From: Flavobacteriaceae bacterium UBA2000
Lineage (GTDB): Bacteria > Bacteroidota > Bacteroidia > Flavobacteriales > Flavobacteriaceae
NCBI GenBank assembly: GCA_002335345.1
Contig: DDCS01000087.1
Coordinates: forward strand, 964 to 32,165
DNA length: 31,202 nt
Direction of reading: 5' to 3'
This document shows, one piece after another, positions 1 through 7,502 of the stretch (within the stretch, counting starts at the first letter, position 1; the number at the start of each line of letters is the position of its first letter). The position numbers were made by a program, and so were the translations under genes. A model generated the notes under the pieces. It was not told the DNA's origin. It did no database searches and saw only the letters and a list, made by a program, of their open reading frames with translations.

Positions 1-653
1 AAAGAATCTAGAGGTTGATCGGGCCCCGCTTGGAATGTGCGCGTCCCCTGAGCGGTCTCAAAAAAATACTTCGGATGTTCTTGTGCCGCAGCATCGCTCA
101 CAGAGAGTCGGTGTGCCAGACGAAAAGGACCGATGTTCAACTCGGCCATTCGCTGGTTCACATAATCCCGGCCAAGAAGATCATAGAGCCGATTAAACGC
201 TTGATTATCACTTACGGCAAAAATATCGATGAGGTCTTGAGCAATGCTGTGGCTTGTGCTGTCGTTTTCGATTCGATAAGGGGTTATGATGCTAATATCT
301 GGTTGCAGTTCCGACCATTCAGCGGCGAATATTGCCACAGGTAATTTTACAGTACTCGCTGGATAAAAGTATTGTCCCTTGCTGTAATCCACTGCGCTGC
401 GCTGAAGCCCCTGAGGAGCCCCCTCATTCTCGCTAACATGAGCAGTATCCTTTGGAAGAATTAACTCAATGTGTAATTCATGATTTTCAGCTTGCGCCAT
501 AACCCTCTGGATAGCCCAATCCTCTCCTTTGAGGGTTTTGAGTAAAACATCGGTAGTGTCTTTTTGAGCTGGGTTATGACATCCGCCCATGAGGATCATA
601 AACAATCCCAAAACGGCAAGTCCTTTTGTGTAAGGGTTTATCGGGTTAACCAT
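1..653 (-). CDS. Serine-hydrolase lipoprotein (class A beta-lactamase-like fold), 3' end missing
   Basis: The reading frame starts at the ATG at 653 and stays open to the left edge (217 codons), so the C-terminus lies outside the window. Residues 11-24 are hydrophobic and end in MGGC, a plausible lipobox with C25 as the lipidated cysteine, so an anchored envelope lipoprotein is likely. Residues 98-103 (PASTVK) give the SxxK nucleophile motif S100/K103, and S148-D149-N150 gives the SDN motif. Spacing and order match penicillin-binding/class A beta-lactamase-type serine enzymes. The third motif (KTG-like) would lie beyond the edge. Whether it hydrolyses beta-lactams, peptidoglycan peptides or another ester/amide cannot be told. 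Its start overlaps the end of the upstream alpha/beta hydrolase gene by 16 bases, so the two are probably co-transcribed. Confidence 0.8.
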   Translation of the reverse strand, partial: MVNPINPYTKGLAVLGLFMILMGGCHNPAQKDTTDVLLKTLKGEDWAIQRVMAQAENHELHIELILPKDTAHVSENEGAPQGLQRSAVDYSKGQYFYPASTVKLPVAIFAAEWSELQPDISIITPYRIENDSTSHSIAQDLIDIFAVSDNQAFNRLYDLLGRDYVNQRMAELNIGPFRLAHRLSVSDAAAQEHPKYFFETAQGTRTFQAGPDQPLDS

Positions 654-1402
654 GGAATTAATTCTTGTTCTTCAAAGGCTAAATCCCAACTGTTATGGTC
701 GACCCCAGGATAAAGGGTCCACTTTGTTTCTATGCCTTTTCTTTTGAGTTTTCGATAAAGCTTTTGGGCGTATTTTGGAAGCACAACTTGATCTTTGTCT
801 CCGTGAAAAAACCAAATGGGCGTTTGCCCTATTTGACGAGCGAGCGCTTTGTGACCCCCGCCACAGATGACAAAGGCTCGTTGATAATACTCTGGCCGTC
901 TGCGCAATAGTTCTAAGGTGCCCATACCGCCCATAGAGAGTCCGCCAATTTTTATTTTAGCCTTATCGATGTTCTGAGCGATGACCACACTATCGATTAA
1001 TTTCTCTAAAATATCGAGTACTCTATTGGTTTTGAGTCTTTTAGGATAACGGTATGTTCTGCCCGATTTTGTGATTTTGCTAAAACCGTTGTGCCAACTC
1101 AGGTCCTCAGGACATTGAGGGACTAAAACCACAGTGCTATGGTCTTGGGCCATTCGTTTGAAAAACTCAGCTCCGTGTTTTAATTGTGCGTTATTGTCCG
1201 AACCACGCTCACCAGAACCATGTAAAAAGACCAACAGCGCGTTATTTTTTATTGCGTCAACCCGCTTTGGGTCAGCTTCATTTTGGGGCAGAAACAATTG
1301 GAACGGCAATGGTGTGATCGCAGAACCCTGGTTGGTTTGCGCCTGAGAGCTAATGGGTGAAATACAGAGGGCAAGGCTAAAAAAAACTATAAATTTTTGC
1401 AT
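638..1402 (-). CDS. Secreted alpha/beta hydrolase (carboxylesterase/PHB-depolymerase-like)
   Basis: 254 residues with an N-terminal signal peptide (hydrophobic residues 4-19, then SSQAQ, a likely signal peptidase I site), so a periplasmic or exported enzyme. HGSGERG at 61-67 is the oxyanion-hole loop, GLSMGG at 154-159 carries nucleophile S156, D202 or D204 (GDKDQVV) is the acid, and H236 (VDHNSW) is the histidine. This is the layout of the dienelactone-hydrolase/prolyl-oligopeptidase-like esterases often annotated as phospholipase/carboxylesterase or PHB depolymerase. The substrate is unknown. It overlaps the downstream serine-hydrolase lipoprotein gene. It diverges from sucC across a 186-base A/T-rich gap (1403-1588) in which I see no convincing promoter for this strand. 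Confidence 0.85.
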   Translation of the reverse strand: MQKFIVFFSLALCISPISSQAQTNQGSAITPLPFQLFLPQNEADPKRVDAIKNNALLVFLHGSGERGSDNNAQLKHGAEFFKRMAQDHSTVVLVPQCPEDLSWHNGFSKITKSGRTYRYPKRLKTNRVLDILEKLIDSVVIAQNIDKAKIKIGGLSMGGMGTLELLRRRPEYYQRAFVICGGGHKALARQIGQTPIWFFHGDKDQVVLPKYAQKLYRKLKRKGIETKWTLYPGVDHNSWDLAFEEQELIPWLTR

Positions 1403-1556
1403 TTTTCGGTGTTGTGCCGGAAGAATCGAGGGTCACCAGGACTGCTCCATGCCGACAATAGGCTTTAGCTGAAAATTAAAGAAAAAAGGTACTAATTTTT
1501 TTAATGGCATTGGCTTAAAATGTCGCCGATTGTCCTGCTTTCAATATTACATTTAT

Positions 1557-1564
1557 TATTTTTG
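1557..1564 (+). promoter_or_regulatory. Candidate sucC promoter -7 box (TATTTTTG)
   Basis: TATTTTTG fits the Bacteroidota -7 consensus TAnnTTTG exactly. It ends 24 bases before the sucC ATG at 1589. The best -33 candidate, ATTG at 1529-1532, sits 24 bases upstream, slightly farther than usual. If real, transcription starts after the possible upstream in-frame ATG at 1520, which supports 1589 as the translation start. Confidence 0.4.
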
Positions 1565-1588
1565 TCCTGCGTTACAAAAGACGAAAGT

Positions 1589-2779
1589 ATGAACTTACAT
1601 GAATATCAAGGAAAGGAAATTTTAAATAGTTTTGGTGTTGATATACAGCGCGGAATTGTAGCACAGACTTCTGAGGAAGCGGTTGCAGCGGCGAAAAAAC
1701 TCACTGAAGAAACAGGAACTTCTTGGCACGTAATTAAGGCCCAAGTGCATGCCGGAGGCCGTGGAAAAGGCGGTGGAGTGAAGCTCGCTAAATCTTTGGA
1801 GGATGTGGCACGCATTTCTGGGGAAATCATCGGTATGCAACTCATTACCCCGCAAACTTCAGCTGAGGGTAAAACCGTCCACCAGGTCCTCGTAGCCGAA
1901 GATGTTTATTACCCAGGAGCGAGTGAGCCACAAGAATTTTACATTAGTGTTTTACTCAATAGAGCCACTGGACGCAATATGATTATGTACTCCACCGAAG
2001 GGGGAATGGATATCGAAACGGTTGCTGAACAAACGCCTGAGTTGATTTTTACAGAAGAGATCGATCCTGCTGTTGGCCTTCAGGGTTTTCAAGCCAGAAA
2101 AATTGCTTTTAACCTTGGCCTGAGTGGTCAAGCCTTTAAGCAGATGACCAAATTTGTCGCTGCTCTATATCAAGCTTATGTCGGAAGTGATGCGTCGCTT
2201 TTTGAAATTAATCCAGTGCTTAAAACCAGTGATGATCGCGTGATTGCTGTTGATGCTAAAGTAACGCTAGACGACAACGCCTTGTTCCGTCACAAAGATT
2301 ATGAAGCGCTTCGAGACATTCGTGAAGAAAACCCGGTAGAAGTGGAAGCTAAAGCTGTGGGCTTAAATTACGTTGATTTAGACGGTAACGTAGGGTGTAT
2401 GGTTAACGGCGCGGGCTTAGCTATGGCGACTATGGATTTGATTAAGCAAGCGGGTGGTGAACCGGCTAACTTTTTAGATGTCGGAGGTACTGCAGATGCT
2501 GAGCGTGTAGAAACCGCCTTTAATTTGATACTAAAAGACCCCAATGTTAAGGCCATTTTGGTCAACATTTTTGGAGGGATAGTCCGTTGTGATCGAGTGG
2601 CCCAGGGTATTGTAGACGCCTATAAAAATATGGGGACCATTGAAGTGCCTATTATTGTAAGATTGCAAGGAACCAACGCTGATATTGCCAAGAAATTAAT
2701 CGACGAAAGTGGTCTTGATGTTCATTCAGCGATTGAGTTTCAAGAGGCTGCTGATAAGGTACAAGCAGTACTGGCTTAA
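1589..2779 (+). CDS. sucC: Succinate--CoA ligase [ADP-forming] subunit beta
   Basis: Beta subunit of succinyl-CoA synthetase, the TCA-cycle enzyme that converts succinyl-CoA, ADP and phosphate to succinate, CoA and ATP. From the ATG at 1589 the protein has 396 residues, near the family's usual 388-400. It begins MNLHEYQ, the characteristic SucC N-terminus. An ATP-grasp domain follows, with the glycine-rich AGGRGKGGG at about residues 55-63. The C-terminal CoA-ligase domain carries NIFGGIVRCD, the phosphohistidine-facing loop. The frame is open for 23 more codons to an ATG at 1520, but these encode a hydrophobic stretch not expected in SucC and overlap the candidate promoter, so 1589 is preferred. 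sucD is not adjacent; the two are often separated in Flavobacteriia. Confidence 0.97.
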   Translation: MNLHEYQGKEILNSFGVDIQRGIVAQTSEEAVAAAKKLTEETGTSWHVIKAQVHAGGRGKGGGVKLAKSLEDVARISGEIIGMQLITPQTSAEGKTVHQVLVAEDVYYPGASEPQEFYISVLLNRATGRNMIMYSTEGGMDIETVAEQTPELIFTEEIDPAVGLQGFQARKIAFNLGLSGQAFKQMTKFVAALYQAYVGSDASLFEINPVLKTSDDRVIAVDAKVTLDDNALFRHKDYEALRDIREENPVEVEAKAVGLNYVDLDGNVGCMVNGAGLAMATMDLIKQAGGEPANFLDVGGTADAERVETAFNLILKDPNVKAILVNIFGGIVRCDRVAQGIVDAYKNMGTIEVPIIVRLQGTNADIAKKLIDESGLDVHSAIEFQEAADKVQAVLA

Positions 2780-2792
2780 TCTTGGGAATCTT

Positions 2793-2806
2793 TTAACGTC
2801 CGTTAA
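2793..2806. repeat. Perfect inverted repeat TTAACG-N2-CGTTAA
   Basis: A 6-2-6 perfect dyad lies 13 bases after the sucC stop and 27 bases before a sigma-54-like -24 box. A 14-base symmetric site has the form of a dimeric regulator's operator or enhancer site; no binding protein is identified. Confidence 0.5.
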
Positions 2807-2833
2807 CAATTAATTGGCAAAAGACTATTGTTT

Positions 2834-2850
2834 TTGGCACGATATTTTCA
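2834..2850 (+). promoter_or_regulatory. Sigma-54-like -24/-12 promoter
   Basis: TTGGCACGATATTTTCA compares with the RpoN consensus YTGGCACGRNNNTTGCW. The -24 half is perfect, the spacing is correct, and the only mismatch is TTTC for TTGC at -12. Counting from the GG at 2836-2837, transcription would begin near 2861, at the left arm of a hairpin. The missing G of the -12 GC is a real weakness. Confidence 0.4.
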
Positions 2851-2860
2851 ATAACCAAGA

Positions 2861-2951
2861 CAACAATAGAAGTGATGTTTCATTGTTGTTAGTTAAATTG
2901 GTTAGTTAGTTGGAAAAACCGCACGACGCATATGCAGACTGCGGTTTTTTT
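2861..2951 (+). ncRNA. Candidate small RNA between sucC and rluF
   Basis: No credible open reading frame covers this segment (the longest ATG frames are 5 and 14 codons). It has RNA-like architecture. The predicted start at 2861 is followed at once by a stem CAACAAT (2861-2867)/ATTGTTG (2882-2888). Next comes an unpaired linker containing GTTAGTTAGTT, then a 10-base-pair terminator stem (2914-2923/2940-2949) with a T run. A sigma-54-like promoter and an inverted repeat sit directly upstream. Length about 91 nt. The alternative is that this is just the sucC 3' UTR and its terminator. No known RNA family is recognised. Confidence 0.4.
2914..2951 (+). terminator. Intrinsic terminator, probably bidirectional
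   Basis: A perfect 10-base-pair stem, AAAAACCGCA (2914-2923) with TGCGGTTTTT (2940-2949), has a 16-base loop and seven Ts at 2945-2951. On the minus strand the stem ends in five Ts. It lies between the convergent sucC (plus) and rluF (minus) genes, so it can end transcription from both sides. Confidence 0.85.
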
Positions 2952-3020
2952 GTGTTTGACGCACCCGATGCACTGAATCCTCGGGGGGGCTTGCTCAAAG
3001 TTATGGTGCTAATTATTGTT

Positions 3021-3782
3021 CTAATTAAAATCTTGATCCAGGTCTGAGGATGAATAGGGGGTGTTGTCAGAGTCCGTTAAACTTTCCTGAAGTTTAGCCA
3101 CTTCCTCACGGGTCAGATGCCGCCATTGGCCGGTAGGTAAATCACCTAGAGTTAATGTCATAATCCGTACGCGCTTAAGAGCAACGACTTCATAATTCAG
3201 ATATTCGCACATCCGCCGAATTTGTCGATTTAGCCCCTGAACCAAAATGATTTTAAATACAAAGCGACTGACGCGCTGAACCTCACAAGGTTTGGTCACT
3301 GTGTCCAAAATGGGAATCCCGCGACTCATGCGCTGAATAAATTCAGCGCTAATCGGCCTATCAACGCGAACAATATATTCTTTTTCATGTCGGTTTCCAG
3401 CGCGAAGAATTTTGTTGACGATATCACCGTCGTTAGTCATCAATAGTAAGCCTTCACTGGGTTTATCCAGACGCCCTACATGAAAAATACGTTCCGAGAA
3501 ATTTATAAAATCGACGACATTGCCCTTAACTCTTTGGTCCGTTGTACAGGTAATTCCGACCGGTTTGTTGAGCATGAGATAGACGTCGCTCTTGGGTCCT
3601 CCTATGACTTCCCCATTGATTTTTATAACATCACCCGGCATAACACGATCTCCCAAGCGCACAGGTTGATCATTTAGGGTGACTACGCCTTGTTCAATTA
3701 ATTCATCGGCCTTGCGTCGAGAGCAGTAGCCGCTATCGCTTATCGCTTTGTTTAATCTTTTCGAGGCTTCAGGATAACTCAT
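3021..3782 (-). CDS. rluF: 23S rRNA pseudouridine synthase, RluF type
   Basis: 253 residues. An S4 RNA-binding domain covers about residues 8-60 (RLNKAISDSGYCSRRKADELI). It is followed by the RsuA/RluB/E/F-type catalytic domain, with catalytic aspartate D106 in GRLDKPSEG. The stretches LRAGNRHEKEY and LVQGLNRQIRRMCE closely resemble E. coli RluF, which makes pseudouridine 2604 in 23S rRNA, rather than RluB or RluE. An acidic/serine-rich tail of about 20 residues (SDSDNTPYSSSD...) extends past the catalytic domain. The start codon overlaps the uvrB stop by four bases (3779-3782, ATGA on the coding strand), which suggests translational coupling. The 238-base gap downstream contains a terminator. 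Confidence 0.92.
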   Translation of the reverse strand: MSYPEASKRLNKAISDSGYCSRRKADELIEQGVVTLNDQPVRLGDRVMPGDVIKINGEVIGGPKSDVYLMLNKPVGITCTTDQRVKGNVVDFINFSERIFHVGRLDKPSEGLLLMTNDGDIVNKILRAGNRHEKEYIVRVDRPISAEFIQRMSRGIPILDTVTKPCEVQRVSRFVFKIILVQGLNRQIRRMCEYLNYEVVALKRVRIMTLTLGDLPTGQWRHLTREEVAKLQESLTDSDNTPYSSSDLDQDFN

Positions 3783-5773
3783 GATTCGGATAAGTGTTTT
3801 TGCAAGACTTTCAAGGTGTCTCTGTGTTTTGCTGCGGCCATAAAATCTAAGGCCTTAGCCGCTTCTTCCATCAATTTTCTCGTCTCGCGAATCTTCTTTT
3901 CAATTTCAGGCTTATTTAAATAAGCCATTTCATTTTCCGTAACAACGCTAGGCGTACTAAATGGCGTGTCATTGGTTTTACGTTTGGTCAATGCATTGTC
4001 CAAACTCTTTTTTATCGGACTTGGCGTAATCCCATGAGCTTTGTTATAGGCCATTTGTTTTTCACGTCGGTAATTCGTGGCATCAATGGTCGCCTGCATA
4101 CTTTTAGTCATTTTATCCGCGTAAAGAATGGCCAATCCATCGACGTGTCGGGCGGCGCGCCCTATGGTCTGGGTCAAAGAACGGGCACTGCGCAGAAATC
4201 CTTCCTTATCTGCGTCTAAGATTGCCACTAACGAAACTTCGGGCAGGTCAAGGCCTTCGCGCAGTAAATTTACACCTACCAAAACATCAAATAGCCCCAA
4301 TCGCAAATCCTGCATAATTTCAACCCGCTCTAAAGTGTCCACATCACTGTGGATATATCGGCAACGGATTTGAATACGCGTTAAATATTTCGTGAGTTCC
4401 TCAGCCATACGTTTGGTTAAGGTTGTGACCAAAACCCGTTGGTCTTTGTCCACGCGCAATTGAATTTCTTCGAGTAAATTATCGATTTGATGGGCACTGG
4501 GACGAATATCGATTGGGGGGTCTAAAAGCCCTGTGGGCCTTATGATTTGCTCGACATAGACGCCACCAGAGCGCTCTAGTTCGTAATCTGCGGGGGTGGC
4601 GCTGACGTAAATAACTTGGTTTTGCAGGGCCTCAAATTCTTCAAATTTAAGTGGGCGGTTATCCATGGCGGCTGGAAGTCTGAACCCGTAATTGACTAAA
4701 TTTTCTTTACGACTGCGGTCTCCGCCATACATGGCACTGACTTGAGGTATGCTCACATGGCTTTCATCGACGACCATTAAATAGTCTTCTGGAAAATAAT
4801 CCAAAAGGCAGAATGGCCTTGTCCCAGGAGCACGTTGATCTAAATAGCGCGAATAATTTTCAATTCCACTGCAATACCCGAGTTCTCGAATCATTTCCAA
4901 GTCAAAATTTGTTCGTTCCTCAAGTCGTTTTGCTTCTAAATGCCGTCCGGTTTCTTTGAAGTATTCAATTTGTGCCACCAAATCATCTTGTATTGATTTT
5001 ATCGCATTTTGAAGAACATCTTGAGAGGTGACAAACATATTGGCCGGGTAGATCGTCACACGGTCAAAGCTGCGCAAGACCCTCATGCTTTGGGGGTCAA
5101 AGCATTCAATTTCTTCAATTTCATCTCCGAAAAAATGGATGCGAAAGGCCTCATCAGCATAACCCGGAAAAATATCGACCGTATCGCCTTTTATACGAAA
5201 TCTCCCGCGTAAGAATTCGGTTTCGGTTCGTGCGTAGAGGCTTTGAACCAATTGATGCAATAGTTTGGTGCGTGAGATGATTTGCCCTTGCTTTAATTCA
5301 ATGACATTTTTTTTGAATTCCACAGGATTTCCAATACCGTAAAGACAAGACACTGAGGCGACCACCAATACATCGCGCCTTCCCGATAGGAGTGATGAGG
5401 TGGCACTCAAACGTAATTTTTCAATTTCATCATTAATGGAAAGGTCCTTTTCTATATAGGTGCCGCTACTCGGGATATAGGCTTCAGGCTGATAATAGTC
5501 GTAGTAAGAAACAAAATACTCAATAGCATTTTCTGGAAAAAACATTTTAAACTCGCTGTAAAGCTGAGCGGCAAGTGTTTTGTTGTGAGCCAAAACCAGG
5601 GTTGGTTTTTGCACTTGAGCCACCACATTGGCTACGGTAAAGGTCTTACCGCTTCCGGTTACTCCAAGCAGTGTTTGTTGACCCACCCCTTGATTCAAGC
5701 CTTCGGTCAATTGTTCAATAGCCAAAGGTTGATCCCCGGTAGGGGTAAAATCGCTGCGGAGTTTAAAGGCCAT
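3779..5773 (-). CDS. uvrB: Excinuclease ABC subunit B
   Basis: DNA-damage recognition helicase of nucleotide excision repair; receives DNA from UvrA and recruits UvrC. 664 residues, normal for the family. Walker A is GVTGSGKT at residues 37-44. The tyrosine-rich beta-hairpin that clamps DNA (YFVSYYDYYQPEAYIPS) lies near residue 90, DESH is the Walker B/DEAD-type motif near the middle, and helicase motif VI is QTIGRAARH. The C-terminal UVR motif for UvrC contact occupies about the last 40 residues (IEKKIRETRKLMEEAAK...). It starts four bases after the stop of the pRiA4b-family gene and overlaps rluF, so the three form an operon. Confidence 0.98.
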   Translation of the reverse strand: MAFKLRSDFTPTGDQPLAIEQLTEGLNQGVGQQTLLGVTGSGKTFTVANVVAQVQKPTLVLAHNKTLAAQLYSEFKMFFPENAIEYFVSYYDYYQPEAYIPSSGTYIEKDLSINDEIEKLRLSATSSLLSGRRDVLVVASVSCLYGIGNPVEFKKNVIELKQGQIISRTKLLHQLVQSLYARTETEFLRGRFRIKGDTVDIFPGYADEAFRIHFFGDEIEEIECFDPQSMRVLRSFDRVTIYPANMFVTSQDVLQNAIKSIQDDLVAQIEYFKETGRHLEAKRLEERTNFDLEMIRELGYCSGIENYSRYLDQRAPGTRPFCLLDYFPEDYLMVVDESHVSIPQVSAMYGGDRSRKENLVNYGFRLPAAMDNRPLKFEEFEALQNQVIYVSATPADYELERSGGVYVEQIIRPTGLLDPPIDIRPSAHQIDNLLEEIQLRVDKDQRVLVTTLTKRMAEELTKYLTRIQIRCRYIHSDVDTLERVEIMQDLRLGLFDVLVGVNLLREGLDLPEVSLVAILDADKEGFLRSARSLTQTIGRAARHVDGLAILYADKMTKSMQATIDATNYRREKQMAYNKAHGITPSPIKKSLDNALTKRKTNDTPFSTPSVVTENEMAYLNKPEIEKKIRETRKLMEEAAKALDFMAAAKHRDTLKVLQKHLSES

Positions 5774-5777
5774 AGCG

Positions 5778-6311
5778 CTAATAAAGTTGATCTAAATCAT
5801 AGTCGTCTAAATGATCCATGTCACCAAATTCGTCGTCTGAATCATCTCCAAAATCAAAGTCAGCATCCGAGGCATCAACCCCTTCGAACTCAGTTGTTGG
5901 TGGTTCTTCAGGCAGTTGCCCATGCGCAAATATCAAATTTGGATAGTCCACACCGTCCGTCTCCTGTGCAATTTCAGCCAGTTCGACCATAAAAGTCCAA
6001 TAGTTCAGAAAATCGTAGACATAAATCATCTTGGTTTGATGTTCATCCAGTATTTCGTGTAGCGCAGTCTGGCCCATTGTTCTTTTTTCGTCCATGCCGT
6101 CGCTCATGTCGAAAAGTGGAAATTCTTCTTCTTGCGTCCACTCGTCATTACTGAGGTAGAAAGACGCCATTTCTTGACCTCCAAAGCCAAAGGCCTGGGT
6201 AATGCTGTTGTGAAAATCTTCTAGACTTTGGTCGTGACGCAGTTCTAAGTCACGGAAGATGTCCTCTTTGGCATTCAGGATAACACGAAAACGATAAACC
6301 ATAATGAGCAA
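5778..6311 (-). CDS. Plasmid pRiA4b ORF-3 family protein
   Basis: 177 residues resembling the pRiA4b ORF-3 (TnpR-like, IS1096-passenger) family: a short beta strand start (VYRFRVILN), then the family-typical HNSITQAFGF, SFYLSNDEW and YVYDFLNYWTFMVEL segments. No biochemical role is established for the family. The last 35-40 residues are strongly acidic (runs of D/E with DDSDDEFGDMD). Two start codons are possible: 6311 (MLIM...) or 6302 (MVYRF...). The candidate -7 box at 6323-6330 leaves an almost absent leader for 6311, so 6302 may be the true start. It heads the uvrB-rluF operon, four bases before uvrB. Confidence 0.8.
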   Translation of the reverse strand: MLIMVYRFRVILNAKEDIFRDLELRHDQSLEDFHNSITQAFGFGGQEMASFYLSNDEWTQEEEFPLFDMSDGMDEKRTMGQTALHEILDEHQTKMIYVYDFLNYWTFMVELAEIAQETDGVDYPNLIFAHGQLPEEPPTTEFEGVDASDADFDFGDDSDDEFGDMDHLDDYDLDQLY

Positions 6312-6322
6312 TTTATTGAGTT

Positions 6323-6330
6323 CAAAAGTA
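6323..6330 (-). promoter_or_regulatory. Candidate -7 box for the pRiA4b-uvrB-rluF operon
   Basis: Read on the minus strand this is TACTTTTG, an exact match to TAnnTTTG, 11-20 bases before the two possible start codons of the first gene. No good -33 TTTG is seen at the usual distance, so support rests on the -7 box and position. Confidence 0.4.
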
Positions 6331-6422
6331 CGCTTTATTCAAGAAAAGAAGCGGTCCATAGTATAAATACCAAAAGCCATTTTTGCGGCGACTCGGTATT
6401 AAAGAGAATACGCGCTTGGGGT

Positions 6423-7502
6423 TTAGTTTGCCTGACCGTATATAAAGCGATGCCAGGTCAGGGTCATCAGAGCCAATAAGACAAAAGCCATGACTTGGTG
6501 TGCGAGCCCTAAAAATAAGGGAACTTGCCATATCAAAGTCAGGACGCCCAATAGAAATTGAATACCGACTCCAGCCAAGATACCATAGGCCAGACGTCTG
6601 TGCTGCAATGTCGTGCCATATTTTAACCCGAGATAAGCCACACGACCAATCAAGAGCACCACGATATAGGCTAAAGTTCTATGGACAAATTGAACCCCAC
6701 TTTTACCTTCAACAAAATTTTTCCAAGTTGGATTGAGCTCTTGAGTGACCGATTCGTGCATCCATAGGCCGTCGTTCATTAACGGCCAGTGATTGTGTAA
6801 CCAACCGGCATCAAGTCCGGCCACAAAGGCGCCCCAAATAATTTGAATAACAAGAAGACCATAGGCTGCTTTTACCCAACCGCCCCATTTTGACCAAAGC
6901 TTTTTGTTGCGTTGCCCTCCGGGATAAATTAAGCCCAATGCCACCCAAAAGGTAGCGGCAAAGGTTAAAAAGGCCGTGGTGAGGTGCATCGCCAGTCTAT
7001 AGTGACTTACATCGGGACGATCCACGAGACCACTTTTTACCATAAACCAACCTAAAAATCCTTGCAAGGCTCCCAATGACATAAGCCCGAGACAAAGACG
7101 AATAGTCTTGGCACTCAACCGTTTTTTAATGAGAAAATAAATAAAAGGTAAGATAAACACCAGACCAATAACTCGGCCGATCACGCGGTGAATCCACTCC
7201 CAGAAAAAAATATCTTTAAATTCTTCAAGATTCATTTTGTGATTTATTTTCTGGTATTCAGGGTATTGTTTGTACAAGTCAAAGGCTGCTTGCCACTCTT
7301 CCGCATTTAAAGGAGGAATGGTTCCTGCAATCAATTGGTAATTGGCTATGGACAGACCAGAGTGGGTCAAACGCGTAATTCCCCCGACAATGACCATAAT
7401 AAAAATTAAAAAACAACCACTGAACAGCCAGTAAATAACCGATTTGTGGGCATGGGCACTATTTTGTGCGCGCCTATTTTCTCTCACACTACTTTTCTTC
7501 AT
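6423..7502 (-). CDS. ctaA: Heme A synthase (COX15/CtaA family)
   Basis: Membrane heme O oxygenase that makes heme A for aa3-type cytochrome oxidase. 359 residues with about eight hydrophobic helices (first at 22-40). Four conserved histidines that ligate or contact heme appear in the expected places: H105 (EWIHR), H173 (AMHLTT), H274 (FVHRT) and H335 (AHQVM). GGITRLTHSGLS at 40-51 is the family signature after helix 1. The type is the longer COX15-like one, lacking the Bacillus-type cysteine pair. It overlaps the end of the GNAT gene by 14 bases and is the last gene of the tsaC-cca-GNAT-ctaA run; the 111-base gap that follows has no clear terminator. Confidence 0.93.
   Translation of the reverse strand: MKKSSVRENRRAQNSAHAHKSVIYWLFSGCFLIFIMVIVGGITRLTHSGLSIANYQLIAGTIPPLNAEEWQAAFDLYKQYPEYQKINHKMNLEEFKDIFFWEWIHRVIGRVIGLVFILPFIYFLIKKRLSAKTIRLCLGLMSLGALQGFLGWFMVKSGLVDRPDVSHYRLAMHLTTAFLTFAATFWVALGLIYPGGQRNKKLWSKWGGWVKAAYGLLVIQIIWGAFVAGLDAGWLHNHWPLMNDGLWMHESVTQELNPTWKNFVEGKSGVQFVHRTLAYIVVLLIGRVAYLGLKYGTTLQHRRLAYGILAGVGIQFLLGVLTLIWQVPLFLGLAHQVMAFVLLALMTLTWHRFIYGQAN

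Noticed and set aside
2983..2989. Run of seven Gs downstream of the sucC/rluF terminator, considered as a phase-variable tract
   Set aside because: It lies outside any coding frame and beyond the terminator, so length change would have no clear effect.
5585..5992. 135-codon plus-strand open frame
   Set aside because: Antisense to uvrB and the pRiA4b-family gene; low-complexity Q/H-rich product without family motifs.
6346..6400. AATACC...GGTATT pairing as a ctaA terminator
   Set aside because: Only six base pairs with a large loop and no following T run on the minus strand.
6322..6531. 69-codon minus-strand frame over the ctaA 3' end
   Set aside because: Overlaps ctaA in another frame and has no recognisable features; the 111-base gap probably has no gene.
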